Part shown: piece by piece, positions 16,719 through 25,313 of the stretch
How positions within the stretch are numbered: position 1 is the first letter of the stretch
Layout of the letters: every line of letters begins with the position of its first letter
Source: Haloarcula sp. CBA1129
GTDB taxonomy: Archaea; Halobacteriota; Halobacteria; Halobacteriales; Haloarculaceae
Reading direction: 5' to 3'
Length of the DNA stretch: 64,000 bases
Assembly: GCF_008729015.1 (NCBI RefSeq)
Contig: NZ_RKSM01000001.1
Location: 310,001 to 374,000 of the forward strand
Made by a program: the position numbers and the translations under genes
The notes under the pieces: generated by a model
What the model was told of the DNA's origin: nothing
The model's input: only the letters and a program-made list of their open reading frames with translations
Database searches by the model: none

Positions 16719-17501
16719 CTACAGGACGTCGTCGGCTGTCGCGTCCTCGAAGATGACGCCTTCGAGCTTGTCCAGAATGTCGTAGGGGTCATCGCGCTGC
16801 CAGACGTTGCGGCCGACGGCGAGGCCGGCGACGCCGACGTCCATGCAGTCCTCGACGAGTTCGAGGAAGTCCCGGTCGGAGGTCTTCGAGCCGCCCGAGA
16901 GCAGGACGCGGTTGTCGGCCGCCGAGCGGACGGCGTGGGCCATCGCTTCCTTGTCCCGCGGATACTTGACCTTCGTGAAATCAGCACCCAACTCCAGACC
17001 GATGCGGGCCGCGTAGGCGATGGTCGACGGACTCCGGTGCTCCTTGATAGCCTGCCCGCGCGGGTACGACCACATCGCGATGGGAAGGTCGTGGTCCCGT
17101 GCGTTCTCTTGGACCGGGCGGAAGTCCTCGAACATGTCGGTCTCGCGGTTGACGCCCGGATAGACGGTGTAGCCGATGGCGTCGGCACCGAGTTCGGCCG
17201 CGTAGTCGACCGACCAGTTCTGGGGCGAGTACGGGTCGCCCATCCAGAGGTCCGAGCCGCCATTGAGCTTCGCCAGCAGGTTCACGTCGTCCTCGTAGCT
17301 CGGGTAGTACGTCTCGGCGAGACCCTTCCCGACAGCCAGAGCCGTCACGGCATCGTGGGTCGCCATCTCGAACACTTCGCGGGGGTCGAGGCGCTCCTCG
17401 ACGCCGCTGAACTGCTTAGGACCGTGTTCCAGCCCGTGGTCGTGGGCCAGCACGAGCGTCTTGTCGTTCCGTACGAGCGGTGAGTCACCCAGTGGTCGCA
17501 T
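16719..17501 (-). CDS. fba: Fructose-bisphosphate aldolase, archaeal class I (DhnA type)
   Basis: Cleaves fructose-1,6-bisphosphate to dihydroxyacetone phosphate and glyceraldehyde-3-phosphate through a Schiff base. The 260-residue TIM barrel contains VLAHDHGLEHGP near the start, GADFTKVKYP with the candidate Schiff-base Lys, and VLLSGGSKTSDRDF and GLAVGRNVWQ as phosphate-binding loops. Start ATG 17501 is preceded by an inverted repeat at 17531-17544. It is transcribed with the kinase, which follows after three bases. Confidence 0.9.
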   Translation of the reverse strand: MRPLGDSPLVRNDKTLVLAHDHGLEHGPKQFSGVEERLDPREVFEMATHDAVTALAVGKGLAETYYPSYEDDVNLLAKLNGGSDLWMGDPYSPQNWSVDYAAELGADAIGYTVYPGVNRETDMFEDFRPVQENARDHDLPIAMWSYPRGQAIKEHRSPSTIAYAARIGLELGADFTKVKYPRDKEAMAHAVRSAADNRVLLSGGSKTSDRDFLELVEDCMDVGVAGLAVGRNVWQRDDPYDILDKLEGVIFEDATADDVL

Positions 17502-17530
17502 GTGTGGTGTTTCTACCGAGAACGACCATT

Positions 17531-17544
17531 AACCGTTTTCGGTT
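17531..17544. promoter_or_regulatory. Inverted repeat in the fba promoter (possible operator)
   Basis: AACCG-TTTT-CGGTT is a perfect 5-bp inverted repeat lying 30-43 bases before the fba ATG, where the minus-strand core promoter should be. It is preceded by TTAA. It could be an operator for a sugar regulator such as the nearby GlpR. No second copy at pfkB is convincing. Confidence 0.4.
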
Positions 17545-17620
17545 CTGATTTGTTACTACTGTTCGCGTTCGTTTTTGAGCGAGAGCGGGAAGTAAGTGTG
17601 TTCCAGTGAAAGGTTCGGCT

Positions 17621-17769
17621 ATGCCAGCCGTGGAACTGGACGCCGAACCAGTCGACCGTTTCGCGATCTCCACGTCGAGGACGAATCGTCCGACGACGTC
17701 GTGACGGCGCTCATCAACATCGACGAAGCCGAGGAGCTGACGCTGTTCCACGACGGCGACGAGTACTAA
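17621..17769 (+). pseudogene. Frameshifted ~50-residue haloarchaeal protein gene
   Basis: ATG 17621 opens MPAVELDAEPVDRF, then the frame runs into a non-protein-like stretch and stops at TGA 17702. Shifting by one base near 17663-17667 gives DLHVEDESSDDVVTALINID and then EAEELTLFHDGDEY, ending at TAA 17767-17769. Joined, the two parts resemble a small conserved haloarchaeal family (possibly DUF7557, from memory) with the pattern VELD..VDRL..L.VEDES.DE.V..LINI.EA.ELTLF. A single-base loss near the junction explains it. The stop overlaps the end of the opposite-strand gene. Confidence 0.6.
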
Positions 17770-18215
17770 CCCTGGGCCTGCTCACAGACGGACTTCCAGC
17801 GCCCGTTTGACTCCAATTTCTCCTGTAGCTGCTCAGCGTACGCCTGCGCGAGCTGTGCCGCTTCCTCTTCCTGTTGCTTGTTGCCACCGCCGCCGGACCC
17901 ACTCAGTCCGAGCGCGTCCTTGACGCCCGAGAGGAGGCCGCCCCCGGAGCTACCGCTGTCCCCGCCGGGACCGCCCATCGGCCCCTGATTTGCGACTCGT
18001 TCCATCTCCGGCATGACGCTGGAGAGCTTCGACGTATCGGCGACGATGCGCGCAGCGTCGGGGTCGCCCGGATTCTCGATCTCGAACTCGACGGCAGTCA
18101 TCACCAGCCCCCACTGCTGGCTGGAGAACGACGACGCTTTGACCTGTTCGTTGAACCGCTGGTCGACCGCCATCCGTTCGCCGGCGATGCGGTCGGTCCA
18201 GTTTGAATCGCTCAT
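17766..18215 (-). CDS. DUF5799-like haloarchaeal protein
   Basis: A 149-residue protein starting at ATG 18215 (MSDSNWTDRIAGERMAVDQ). The open frame runs to 18284, but the extra residues are basic and unlike the family. The N-terminal ~80 residues (SSQQWGLVMTAVEFEIENP, DAARIVADTSKLSSVMPEM) match what I recall of DUF5799. A Gly/Ser-rich linker (about 88-118) leads to a Gln/Glu-rich helix (EEEAAQLAQAYAEQLQEKLE). The function is unknown. It is cytoplasmic. Confidence 0.75.
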   Translation of the reverse strand: MSDSNWTDRIAGERMAVDQRFNEQVKASSFSSQQWGLVMTAVEFEIENPGDPDAARIVADTSKLSSVMPEMERVANQGPMGGPGGDSGSSGGGLLSGVKDALGLSGSGGGGNKQQEEEAAQLAQAYAEQLQEKLESNGRWKSVCEQAQG

Positions 18216-18389
18216 GGACTGGTGTTTGCGGGCCGGCGGTATGAGCGTTTCCCGCTTCGTGCGGTGTTCTACGGTAAAAAGCACCGTTTCCGGGCGCTCG
18301 TCACGTCTCTGACTGCCCCACTCCCACGTCGTATTGTCTTCAAAACGGTTCCAATATGTTAAGTTAGCTCACGATATACTTGTATCTCA

Positions 18390-19673
18390 ATGACTACTGA
18401 GCTTGGGACAGGGCAGGCGACGGGGGACTCTGGTGATGCCGCAGCTATGGACGCTATACGGGAAGCCATGGACGCCATCTCGGCCAGCGAACCGGACTTC
18501 TGTCAGATTTTCTGCTCCCCGACATACGATTACGAGGCGGTGCTGTGGGGTGCTCGAAGTGTCGTCGGTTCAGATACCGAGATTGTGGGCTGTTCGTCCT
18601 CCGGCGAGTTCACTGAAACGGGCTCGGGGAACGGAACTGTCACAGTCGGCGTCGTTTCGTCGGACTCGATGCGGTTCTTCTCCAGCCTTTCGACGGAACT
18701 CAGCGCCGATCCCGAGCGCTGCCTGTTCGAAGCCGTTCATGATCTCCCTGCGAGCGAGGACCCTGCTGTCGATGGGTATCCGCACCGAACGATCATCAAC
18801 CTCCACGACGGCATGGCCGGCATCGGAAACAAGGTCACTCGACTCACCGAACAGTACCTCGACGACGAGGAGACGCCGGTCGTCGGCGGGTCTGCGGGTG
18901 ACGACCTCCAGTTACAGCAGACCCACGTCTTCCGGAACGACCGCGTCAAGACGGACGCCGTCGTCCTCGCGCTCATTGCCTCAGAGGACCCGCTTCCAGT
19001 GACAGTCAACCACGGCCACGAACCGATCTCCGAGGCGATGACGGTAACCCGAGCAGAGGGAAGCACCGTGTACGAACTCGACGGCAGACCTGCCTTCGAG
19101 GCTTGGCGGGACGCGATTCGAGCGGATGCGATGGAGACATACGATATCGATGTCGACGAGCTGGAAGCAGGGTCTGAGGACCTCGTCATGCTGCTCGGCC
19201 GCTACGAACTCGGTATCGAGTCGGAGCCGGACGCGGATGCGGACGGACTCGCTTCCCGAATCAAGACCTTCATCGAGAGCAAGCTCATCTCGACGCAGGG
19301 ATACAACATCCGATGGCCGGGTCACACAACCGACACCGAAGGGCCACTGGATTTCGCCGTCACCGTCTCCGAAGGGACGGAAGTGCGGGTGACACACAGT
19401 AATAAATCCGATCAGGTGTATGCGGTCCGGAACGCCGCGACCAACGCCGTCAATGAACTCCGCGGCGGCAGCGTGGCGGGTGGGTTCGTGTACGACTGCG
19501 CCTGCCGTGCGATGATTCTCGGCGACGACTTCGATGACGCCGTCGACACGATTCACAGCGCTATCGACGCGCCCTTCGCCGGCTTCGAAACCTACGGTGA
19601 AGTCTGTTCGGCCGACGAGGATTACACTGGCTATCATAACACGTCCTCAGTCATCCTGCTGTTCCCGGAGTGA
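18390..19673 (+). CDS. FIST-domain sensory protein
   Basis: A 427-residue protein consisting of FIST_N (about 30-215: DFCQIFCSPTYDYEAVLWG, IVGCSSSGEFTETG, VVGGSAGDDLQLQQTHVF) and FIST_C (about 225-420: AFEAWRDAIRADAME, GGFVYDCACRAMILG, AGFETYGEVCSADEDYTGYH). FIST proteins are thought to sense small ligands such as amino acids and feed signal transduction. There are no kinase or regulator partners next door, so it may act on a distant chemotaxis or kinase system. AT-rich DNA (tatgttaagtta, about 18354) lies upstream. Confidence 0.88.
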   Translation: MTTELGTGQATGDSGDAAAMDAIREAMDAISASEPDFCQIFCSPTYDYEAVLWGARSVVGSDTEIVGCSSSGEFTETGSGNGTVTVGVVSSDSMRFFSSLSTELSADPERCLFEAVHDLPASEDPAVDGYPHRTIINLHDGMAGIGNKVTRLTEQYLDDEETPVVGGSAGDDLQLQQTHVFRNDRVKTDAVVLALIASEDPLPVTVNHGHEPISEAMTVTRAEGSTVYELDGRPAFEAWRDAIRADAMETYDIDVDELEAGSEDLVMLLGRYELGIESEPDADADGLASRIKTFIESKLISTQGYNIRWPGHTTDTEGPLDFAVTVSEGTEVRVTHSNKSDQVYAVRNAATNAVNELRGGSVAGGFVYDCACRAMILGDDFDDAVDTIHSAIDAPFAGFETYGEVCSADEDYTGYHNTSSVILLFPE

Positions 19674-19724
19674 CGACTACAGGACTGCTGCCGGCGAAAA
19701 ATAACGCCTTCTCCGTTCTGCCGC

Positions 19725-20120
19725 TCAGACGCCGGACTCGATAGTGATTTCGGCGTGTAGCTCGTCCTGCAGCGCCGAGTGGACGTGACAGATGTCCTCG
19801 GCGAGTTCCACGATGTCCTGCTCTTCGTCGGCAAGTGACTCCTCGACCTCGACGTGGAAGTCGATATACTCCAGATCGTCGTCCTCGTCGAGACCTGCGG
19901 CGACCTCGACGTCGACGCTGCCGATGTCTTCGTGGCCGTACTTGTCGGCGGCAACACGCAGCGCCGGGATGTAACAGGAGGCGTAGTCGGCGGCCAGCAC
20001 CTCGTTCGGCGACGGTCCGTTCTCGCTCAACGCGTCGACGATGAGTTCCCACTCACCGTTGATGACGCTCTCTACTGTGTAGCCCTCTTCGCACGTGCTT
20101 TCGACTTCAATGTCTGCCAT
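19725..20120 (-). CDS. OsmC-family peroxidase-like protein
   Basis: A 131-residue protein starting at ATG 20120 (MADIEVESTCEEGY). The longer frame to 20267 is rejected because it overlaps the divergent promoter. The OsmC fold is indicated by PSPNEVLAADYASCYIPALR with one active-site Cys and AEDICHVHSALQDEL with the second, the pair used to reduce organic hydroperoxides. The spacing is that of the OsmC/YhfA-like branch. A role in oxidative stress or sulphur chemistry is inferred from the family. Confidence 0.85.
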   Translation of the reverse strand: MADIEVESTCEEGYTVESVINGEWELIVDALSENGPSPNEVLAADYASCYIPALRVAADKYGHEDIGSVDVEVAAGLDEDDDLEYIDFHVEVEESLADEEQDIVELAEDICHVHSALQDELHAEITIESGV

Positions 20121-20251
20121 AGCACTCTGGAGGGTCACAGCCCTCCCTCTAAACGTTTCCTGCATGGCATCTCGGTCGTGCCCAGAGTAGTCGGACAGCG
20201 GTGTGTCCATCTGCCGAAGGATAATACACTTCCAGTCCGTATGTACCGGCA

Positions 20252-20623
20252 ATGGAACACCTCGCACCGTCGAACGTGCCGGTGTACGCCACGCGGGAAC
20301 ACCAGCGCGAAATCTGGGAGCGCTGTCGGGACCGAGGACACCCAGTCCTCGCCGTCCGGGACGCGACGCGGGGGTTCATTGTCCGGTACGACCTCCAGCA
20401 TCTGTCCTACGAGCTCACAGACGCCACCGTTCAGGCGCTCCGGGACCGTGTCCGGTCTCGCCGACCGTATCCGACGACGACGGACCCGATTTCGGAGACG
20501 GAGGGCGTCGGCGGCGAGGCTGGCCCGGTGTCCGGTGAACTCCATGCGGACACCGAACAGGCTGCCAGAGAACTGGCCTCACATATCTCTGGGTTCGTGC
20601 TGGACCGGTCGAACTGGCGGTAG
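20252..20623 (+). CDS. Uncharacterised 123-residue haloarchaeal protein
   Basis: The start at ATG 20252 follows an AT-rich patch (ggataatacac, about 20218). The N-terminal half is compact (VPVYATREHQREIWERCRDR, then HPVLAVRDATRGFIVRYD), the middle is Pro/Gly-rich, and the C-terminal helix is ARELASHISGFVLD. I recognise no domain or motif. Codon use and composition are typical of the genome. It is divergent from the OsmC gene. Confidence 0.6.
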   Translation: MEHLAPSNVPVYATREHQREIWERCRDRGHPVLAVRDATRGFIVRYDLQHLSYELTDATVQALRDRVRSRRPYPTTTDPISETEGVGGEAGPVSGELHADTEQAARELASHISGFVLDRSNWR

Positions 20624-20675
20624 TACCGAACCAACGTGGACGTGGCTTTTTGCCACAGCCGTGCCTTGAGTTCGT

Positions 20676-21530
20676 ATGGCAGTCGCCCGACACGAGACCG
20701 GTCCGCTCGCGGCCGTGAGTGCCCTTGCTTCTCAGATCCATCCGGTGTTTATGTTGCCGCCGCTAGCGACCTCGTTGTTCGGTGGGTTGCTCTCCGGGGG
20801 ATTCTGGCCGCCGGTGGCCGCGCTCCACGCGGGCGCGATGTTCTTCGCGGTCTACACGGCCCACGTCAAGGACGGCTACGTCGATTTCCACGTCCGCGGC
20901 GAGGATGACGATCATCCCCTCACCGGTTCGGGCTGTCGGATGGCGCTGGTCGGTGCCGGCATCGGCTTCGCGCTCTGTACGGCGGGCATCTGGGTGCTGG
21001 TCGGTCCCGTTGCGGCGCTGCTGACGGTTCCGACTTGGGGTATCGGCTACACCCACGCGCCGCAACTGGATATGAATCCCGTCGGTGCGACGATGGGCTA
21101 TCCGACGGGTATCGCGCTGGCGCTGCTGGGTGGCTACTACGCTCAGGCGATGACGCTGACGCCGCGTGCCGTCGGTCTCGCGGCCGTATTTCTCCTGTTA
21201 CTGACTGGCATCAAGATTATCGACGACGAGCAGGACTACGACTACGACCGGTCGATACAGAAACGGACCGTCGCCGTCGTACTGGGCCATCAACGCGCCC
21301 GGCGGCTCGCGCTCGGCCTGTTCGCAGCGGGCCTTCTCGGAATCGTGGGGCTGTCCGTGGCATTGCCCGGCATCCCGCCGAGTGCCGCGGCGGCTGCACT
21401 CGTCTTCGGGACGGTTGTGGCTATCGCCCAGCGAGGCGACCCTGAAACCGCGACGATGCTTTTGATTCGCGGGTCGTATCTCCTGTTGGCCGTCCTCGTT
21501 ACCGCCGTCTGGTTCCGGCCGCTAGCGTGA
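20676..21530 (+). CDS. UbiA-family prenyltransferase
   Basis: A 284-residue integral membrane protein with about eight hydrophobic segments. The two aspartate-rich motifs that bind Mg-prenyl diphosphate are visible: VKDGYVDFH (about residues 68-76) and IIDDEQDYDYDRS (about 187-199). Members attach polyprenyl chains to aromatic or glycerol-phosphate acceptors in lipid or quinone synthesis. Without linked pathway genes the acceptor is unclear. In haloarchaea, menaquinone or archaeal lipid biosynthesis are the main options. Confidence 0.85.
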   Translation: MAVARHETGPLAAVSALASQIHPVFMLPPLATSLFGGLLSGGFWPPVAALHAGAMFFAVYTAHVKDGYVDFHVRGEDDDHPLTGSGCRMALVGAGIGFALCTAGIWVLVGPVAALLTVPTWGIGYTHAPQLDMNPVGATMGYPTGIALALLGGYYAQAMTLTPRAVGLAAVFLLLLTGIKIIDDEQDYDYDRSIQKRTVAVVLGHQRARRLALGLFAAGLLGIVGLSVALPGIPPSAAAAALVFGTVVAIAQRGDPETATMLLIRGSYLLLAVLVTAVWFRPLA

Positions 21531-21603
21531 GGCTGTGGCTGTTCTGCCAGTCGCTGGTCCACTGGCCGTTCGAAACTGCTATGGCTCGACCCGCTCCTCG
21601 TTG

Positions 21604-22263
21604 TCAGCCCGAAACGTGTGTGAGGACGTGAGTCGCAGAGACGACCAGCGAAATCGTCACCATCGAGACAGCCATGACACCGGCGACGACCGGCGGGAGG
21701 TTCCCAGTGAGGCCACCGACTGCGAGCAGTGCGGCGGCAATGGTCGTACAGACAAGCAGCGCCAGATGGACAAACAGCCACGGTCCGACGCGGCGGAGCG
21801 AACCGAGCACTGTCTCGACTCCTGTCGACTGTGTCGGCCGGACTCGCTGGCCGGGTTTGTAGTACTCCGCGGCAGTCCCGTAGCCTGTACTTCCGCCGCG
21901 GGTCTGAGTGGGCCGCTGTGTCGCTTTCGCCCCTGCCTCGCCCGCTGTCTCTGTGTCGGCCCGTTGGTCGACATACTGCTGTGCGATGTCACTGACACCG
22001 CCCGTGGCTGTTCCTCTGTCCGCGCCGCCGTCGACGTGCCTGTTGACGTATGCGTCGTGGCCGAGCTGGTCATATCGCTCTCGCTCGGCCTCGTCCGTGA
22101 GCACGTTTTTCGCCTGCGTGAGGCGTTTGAACCGTTCTCCCGCGTCGGGGTCGTCACTCACGTCCGGGTGATGTGCCTTCGTCTGCTCCCGGTAGGCGCG
22201 GACTATCGTCTCTTCGGTGGCATCTGGGTCAACGCCCAGAATACCGTAGAACGTCGCTTCCAT
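21604..22263 (-). CDS. DnaJ-domain membrane protein
   Basis: A 219-residue protein. Residues 1-65 form a J domain (MEATFYGILGVDPDATEETI, HPD at 32-34, then the fourth helix with DEAERERYDQLGHDAY). A polar linker of about 80 residues follows. Two C-terminal transmembrane helices (WLFVHLALLVCTTIAAALLA and PPVVAGVMAVSMVTISLVV) anchor it. It would recruit DnaK (Hsp70) to the membrane. The ATG at 22263 is preferred over GTG 22269. Confidence 0.87.
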   Translation of the reverse strand: MEATFYGILGVDPDATEETIVRAYREQTKAHHPDVSDDPDAGERFKRLTQAKNVLTDEAERERYDQLGHDAYVNRHVDGGADRGTATGGVSDIAQQYVDQRADTETAGEAGAKATQRPTQTRGGSTGYGTAAEYYKPGQRVRPTQSTGVETVLGSLRRVGPWLFVHLALLVCTTIAAALLAVGGLTGNLPPVVAGVMAVSMVTISLVVSATHVLTHVSG

Positions 22264-22390
22264 ACACACCCCTGTGTGTTTATCAAGTGGAACTAGACGT
22301 ATAATAAAATATCCACTCCCTCAGTTCGCGATATCGCCCGTCTGTTGCCGAGTCGCCGGACTGAAACTGCGTGGCCACCACCGTCCCTGT

Positions 22391-22939
22391 ATGGACGACG
22401 ATACAGAGAACTGGGCGACGCAGTTGCAAGCGAACCGGGACGAGAAAGACCGCTTCTTCGCGGAACATCGCCAATCTCCGATTCCGCCGGAGGACCGCGA
22501 CGACTTCGACGGGCTCAGCTATTTCGAGCCGGACCCCGAGTATCGGGTCGAGGCAACGGTTACTGTTCACGAGACGCCGGGATCGGTCGATCTGGAGACG
22601 AGCGACGACCGAACGGTTCGCTATCTCCACGTCGCGACGCTGTCGTTCGACCTCGACGGCGAGTCCCGCGAACTGCGCGCGTTCCGACAGGCCGCCGACG
22701 AGTCGCGGACGCTCTTTGTCCCGTTCCGGGACAAGACGACCGGCCAGCAGAGCTACGACGGCGGCCGGTACATGGAACTGGAGCCCGACCGCGACCTGAG
22801 CGACGGCGACGAAATCACGCTGGATTTCAACCTCGCGTACTCGCCGTTCTGTGCCTACAGCGACACCTTCTCCTGCCCGCTCCCGCCGGAGTCAAACTGG
22901 CTCGAAACCGCGGTGACGGCCGGGGAACGAACCGATTGA
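22391..22939 (+). CDS. DUF1684-family protein
   Basis: A 182-residue cytoplasmic protein starting at ATG 22391 (MDDDTENWATQL). The family signature is clear in the second half: TGQQSYDGGRYMELEPD, then LDFNLAYSPFCAYSDTFSCP with the conserved Cys pair, and PPESNWLE. DUF1684 proteins are widespread in bacteria and haloarchaea, and no activity is established to my knowledge. An upstream extension of the frame to 22274 is basic and rejected. Confidence 0.88.
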   Translation: MDDDTENWATQLQANRDEKDRFFAEHRQSPIPPEDRDDFDGLSYFEPDPEYRVEATVTVHETPGSVDLETSDDRTVRYLHVATLSFDLDGESRELRAFRQAADESRTLFVPFRDKTTGQQSYDGGRYMELEPDRDLSDGDEITLDFNLAYSPFCAYSDTFSCPLPPESNWLETAVTAGERTD

Positions 22940-23011
22940 GTCGTAGTTACCGGCAGTTACGATACCAACACCAAACGAATTGTTTACACATCGCCACGAC
23001 CAAGATAGCGT

Positions 23012-23878
23012 ATGGCAACTGATACCCGGGAAGATCCAGTCTTTCATATGGCGGTGAAGGCCTTCCAGTACGGGTTTACGCTTTTTTCGGCGCTCTCGCT
23101 TGGGGGGCTAGGACTCCTGTTCGGCTCGCTACTGCTGCTCACGATCGCTTTTTCGCTATCACTCGTCGCAGGAGTCCAGATAACACAAGTACAGACGCTG
23201 GTCCTTGGGCTGATAACGGTTCAGGGAATCGGCTGCCCGGTTATCGCCTTCACGTACATCAAGCTCAGGCCGGTGATCAGATCGAAACTCCGCGAACTCA
23301 TCTCGTATCCGCCAGACACTGAAACGTTCACTATCGGTGCTTCTGTGCCGAGTTTCCGCGAGGCCGGCATCGTTGTTCTGGGCTACGCCAGCGCGATGTG
23401 TGGGCTCGTGGTAGTGGCCGTCATCATTACCACGCTCGTCTCGATGTTCGGGATCGAAACGGCAACGAATCAGGCGGCGGAGATCGGGATGGAGAACCCC
23501 GATGTTCTCCTCCTGTTGATTCCCGCCTCGTTCCTCCTCATCGGCCCCGGCGAGGAACTGCTGTTCCGCGGCGTCGTTCAGGGCCGTATCCGGGACTACT
23601 TCGGCCCTATTTCAGGCGTCACCATCGCAAGCGTCATTTTCGCCAGCATTCACTACCCCGCCCTCAGCGGCGGGTCGGTCACAGGGAAACTTGTCGGGGT
23701 GTGTGCCCTCCTTATTCCGTCGCTCATCCTCGGCGCGACCTACGAGTACACGGATAACATCGTCGTCCCGTCACTCATCCACGGCGCGTACAACGCCACG
23801 CTGTTTACTGGCCTGTACGTCACCGTGAAGTTCAGTGGTGAACTCTCGTCTGCGGCGGGCACCCTCACTCTGGGGTAA
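23012..23878 (+). CDS. CPBP (CAAX-type) intramembrane metalloprotease
   Basis: A 288-residue membrane protein with about seven hydrophobic segments. The catalytic motifs of the CPBP/Abi family are present: GPGEELLFRGVVQGR (EExxxR), FASIHYPALSGG (FxxxH) and the late HGAYNATLF (HxxxN). Members process prenylated proteins or peptides, or act in immunity to peptides. The substrate here is unknown. Neighbours are unrelated. Confidence 0.9.
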   Translation: MATDTREDPVFHMAVKAFQYGFTLFSALSLGGLGLLFGSLLLLTIAFSLSLVAGVQITQVQTLVLGLITVQGIGCPVIAFTYIKLRPVIRSKLRELISYPPDTETFTIGASVPSFREAGIVVLGYASAMCGLVVVAVIITTLVSMFGIETATNQAAEIGMENPDVLLLLIPASFLLIGPGEELLFRGVVQGRIRDYFGPISGVTIASVIFASIHYPALSGGSVTGKLVGVCALLIPSLILGATYEYTDNIVVPSLIHGAYNATLFTGLYVTVKFSGELSSAAGTLTLG

Positions 23879-23949
23879 CGCCGTTCCCGATCCAGATTTT
23901 GCACACAATCCTCGCCTCAGTCTGGAAGTCTTTCACCGACTGCCCATCC

Positions 23950-24945
23950 CTATCTCGTGGTCGGACCCGAGGCCCCCGCCGACTCGTCCGGCACTAGCCA
24001 TTCAGGAACGACCCGCGTGAGGACGACCATCCCGGACAGTTCGACGAGCGTCTGCGTGACGACGACGGCCGGCGCGAGCCCATACCCGGACGGCAAGGCG
24101 AGCGCCAGCGGGAGCATCACGAGCGAGTTCCGCGTGACGGATGTGAACACGAGCGCCCGGCTCGTGCCGGGTTCCATCCCGAGGAGCCCGGCGACAGCCC
24201 GCCCGAGCACCGGCATGATGAGGAGGAACGCCACGTACACCGGCACGACCGCAGCGATCTGATCGATGGAGTCCCGCACACGCGGGAGTTGCGAAGCGAT
24301 AACGACGAACAGCGTCGCACCCATCATCGGCACTGGGAGCCACCCCATCGCCTGCTGACACTGCTCACCCCGCCGTGACCGGTCCGCCCAGAGTTCGGTC
24401 CCCCACGCTAGCGTCAGCGGCAAGGCGATGATGACGACGAACGCTTCGATGAACGGCCCGGCCTCGATGAACTCGGCGACCCGCCCCATGAACAGCCAGA
24501 GATACAACGGGAGCAAGAGCAACTGGACGAGCATCAGTGCCGGCGTCGCGGCCGTGATCTGTTCGGCGTCGCCGTCGGCGAGTTCGGTGAACGTAATGAC
24601 GTAGTCGATACACGGCGTCAGAAGCACCATGAACACGCCGACGAGAATCGCTGGCTCCCGTGGCAGGAACCGCGTGAGCCCGAACACCACCCCCGGAACG
24701 ATCAGGAAATTCATCCCCAGCGCGGCCAGCATGAACTGCCTGTTCCGGAACGCCTGTCGGATGCGGACGAACGGAATCTCCAAGAACGTGACGTACAGCA
24801 ACACCGCCAACACAGGATTGATGAGTGCCTCCAGCGTGGTCCCTGCACTCGGCCGTCCAAGGCCGACTCCGACCGCAAGGAGGACGGCGACAGCGTACAG
24901 GCTGACCTGATTGTACTGAACCCACTCCTTAGAGAGTCTGTTCAT
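23950..24945 (-). CDS. ACR3/BASS-type transporter (arsenite efflux-like)
   Basis: A 331-residue protein with ten predicted transmembrane segments. VLLTPCIDYVITFTELADGD matches the conserved Cys-containing fourth helix of ACR3 arsenite exporters, and SVTRNSLVMLPLALALP the late BASS-family motif. The cysteine position favours ACR3 over bile acid:sodium symport. No arsR or arsC is nearby. Two short palindromes upstream (24957-24964 and 25032-25041) might bind a regulator. Confidence 0.8.
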   Translation of the reverse strand: MNRLSKEWVQYNQVSLYAVAVLLAVGVGLGRPSAGTTLEALINPVLAVLLYVTFLEIPFVRIRQAFRNRQFMLAALGMNFLIVPGVVFGLTRFLPREPAILVGVFMVLLTPCIDYVITFTELADGDAEQITAATPALMLVQLLLLPLYLWLFMGRVAEFIEAGPFIEAFVVIIALPLTLAWGTELWADRSRRGEQCQQAMGWLPVPMMGATLFVVIASQLPRVRDSIDQIAAVVPVYVAFLLIMPVLGRAVAGLLGMEPGTSRALVFTSVTRNSLVMLPLALALPSGYGLAPAVVVTQTLVELSGMVVLTRVVPEWLVPDESAGASGPTTR

Positions 24946-25313
24946 TCCATTACGGTGTGTACACGGCTGTTCAAACGGCGGCCGATTGCTTCCGCCCCGA
25001 CCAGTACCAACGACGAGCGATCACGCGCCATCTGTATACAGTCTCCGTGTGATGCAACGTACTTAGCTGTCGCTCACAGAAGTCGAAATATCGCCCGGAA
25101 CACTAACGTCCGGCATCATCCTCGGCGGTGTGCCACGTCAGCCGGCAAACCCTCGTGCCGGGCGGGTCGTCGAATGACGACCAGATGCGGTGTGAACCGC
25201 GGTCATGTCGCGTGCCCGGGTTCTCCGGATCGTCATCGTCCCGGTGACGGGCCTCAGCCGGGGATTGAAGGCACGCATCCGTAGTTCGCCGGTCGCACAC
25301 CTAAGGGTGACGT
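24946..25313. other. 368-base gap upstream of the ACR3-like gene
   Basis: I find no protein with family-like sequence here. The gap holds two perfect palindromes, GTGTACAC (24957-24964) and CTGTATACAG (25032-25041). The first is directly before the transporter start, where it may overlap the promoter. The rest is GC-rich without strong hairpins, and I could not match it to RNase P RNA, SRP RNA or any known structured RNA. Confidence 0.4.

Noticed and set aside
16203-17483. 426-codon open frame antisense to the sugar kinase and aldolase
   Set aside because: Fully covered by recognised enzymes on the other strand, with no motif of its own.
24946-25313. Structured RNA gene (RNase P RNA, SRP RNA) in the gap
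   Set aside because: No conserved core motifs of these RNAs and no long stems were found by eye.
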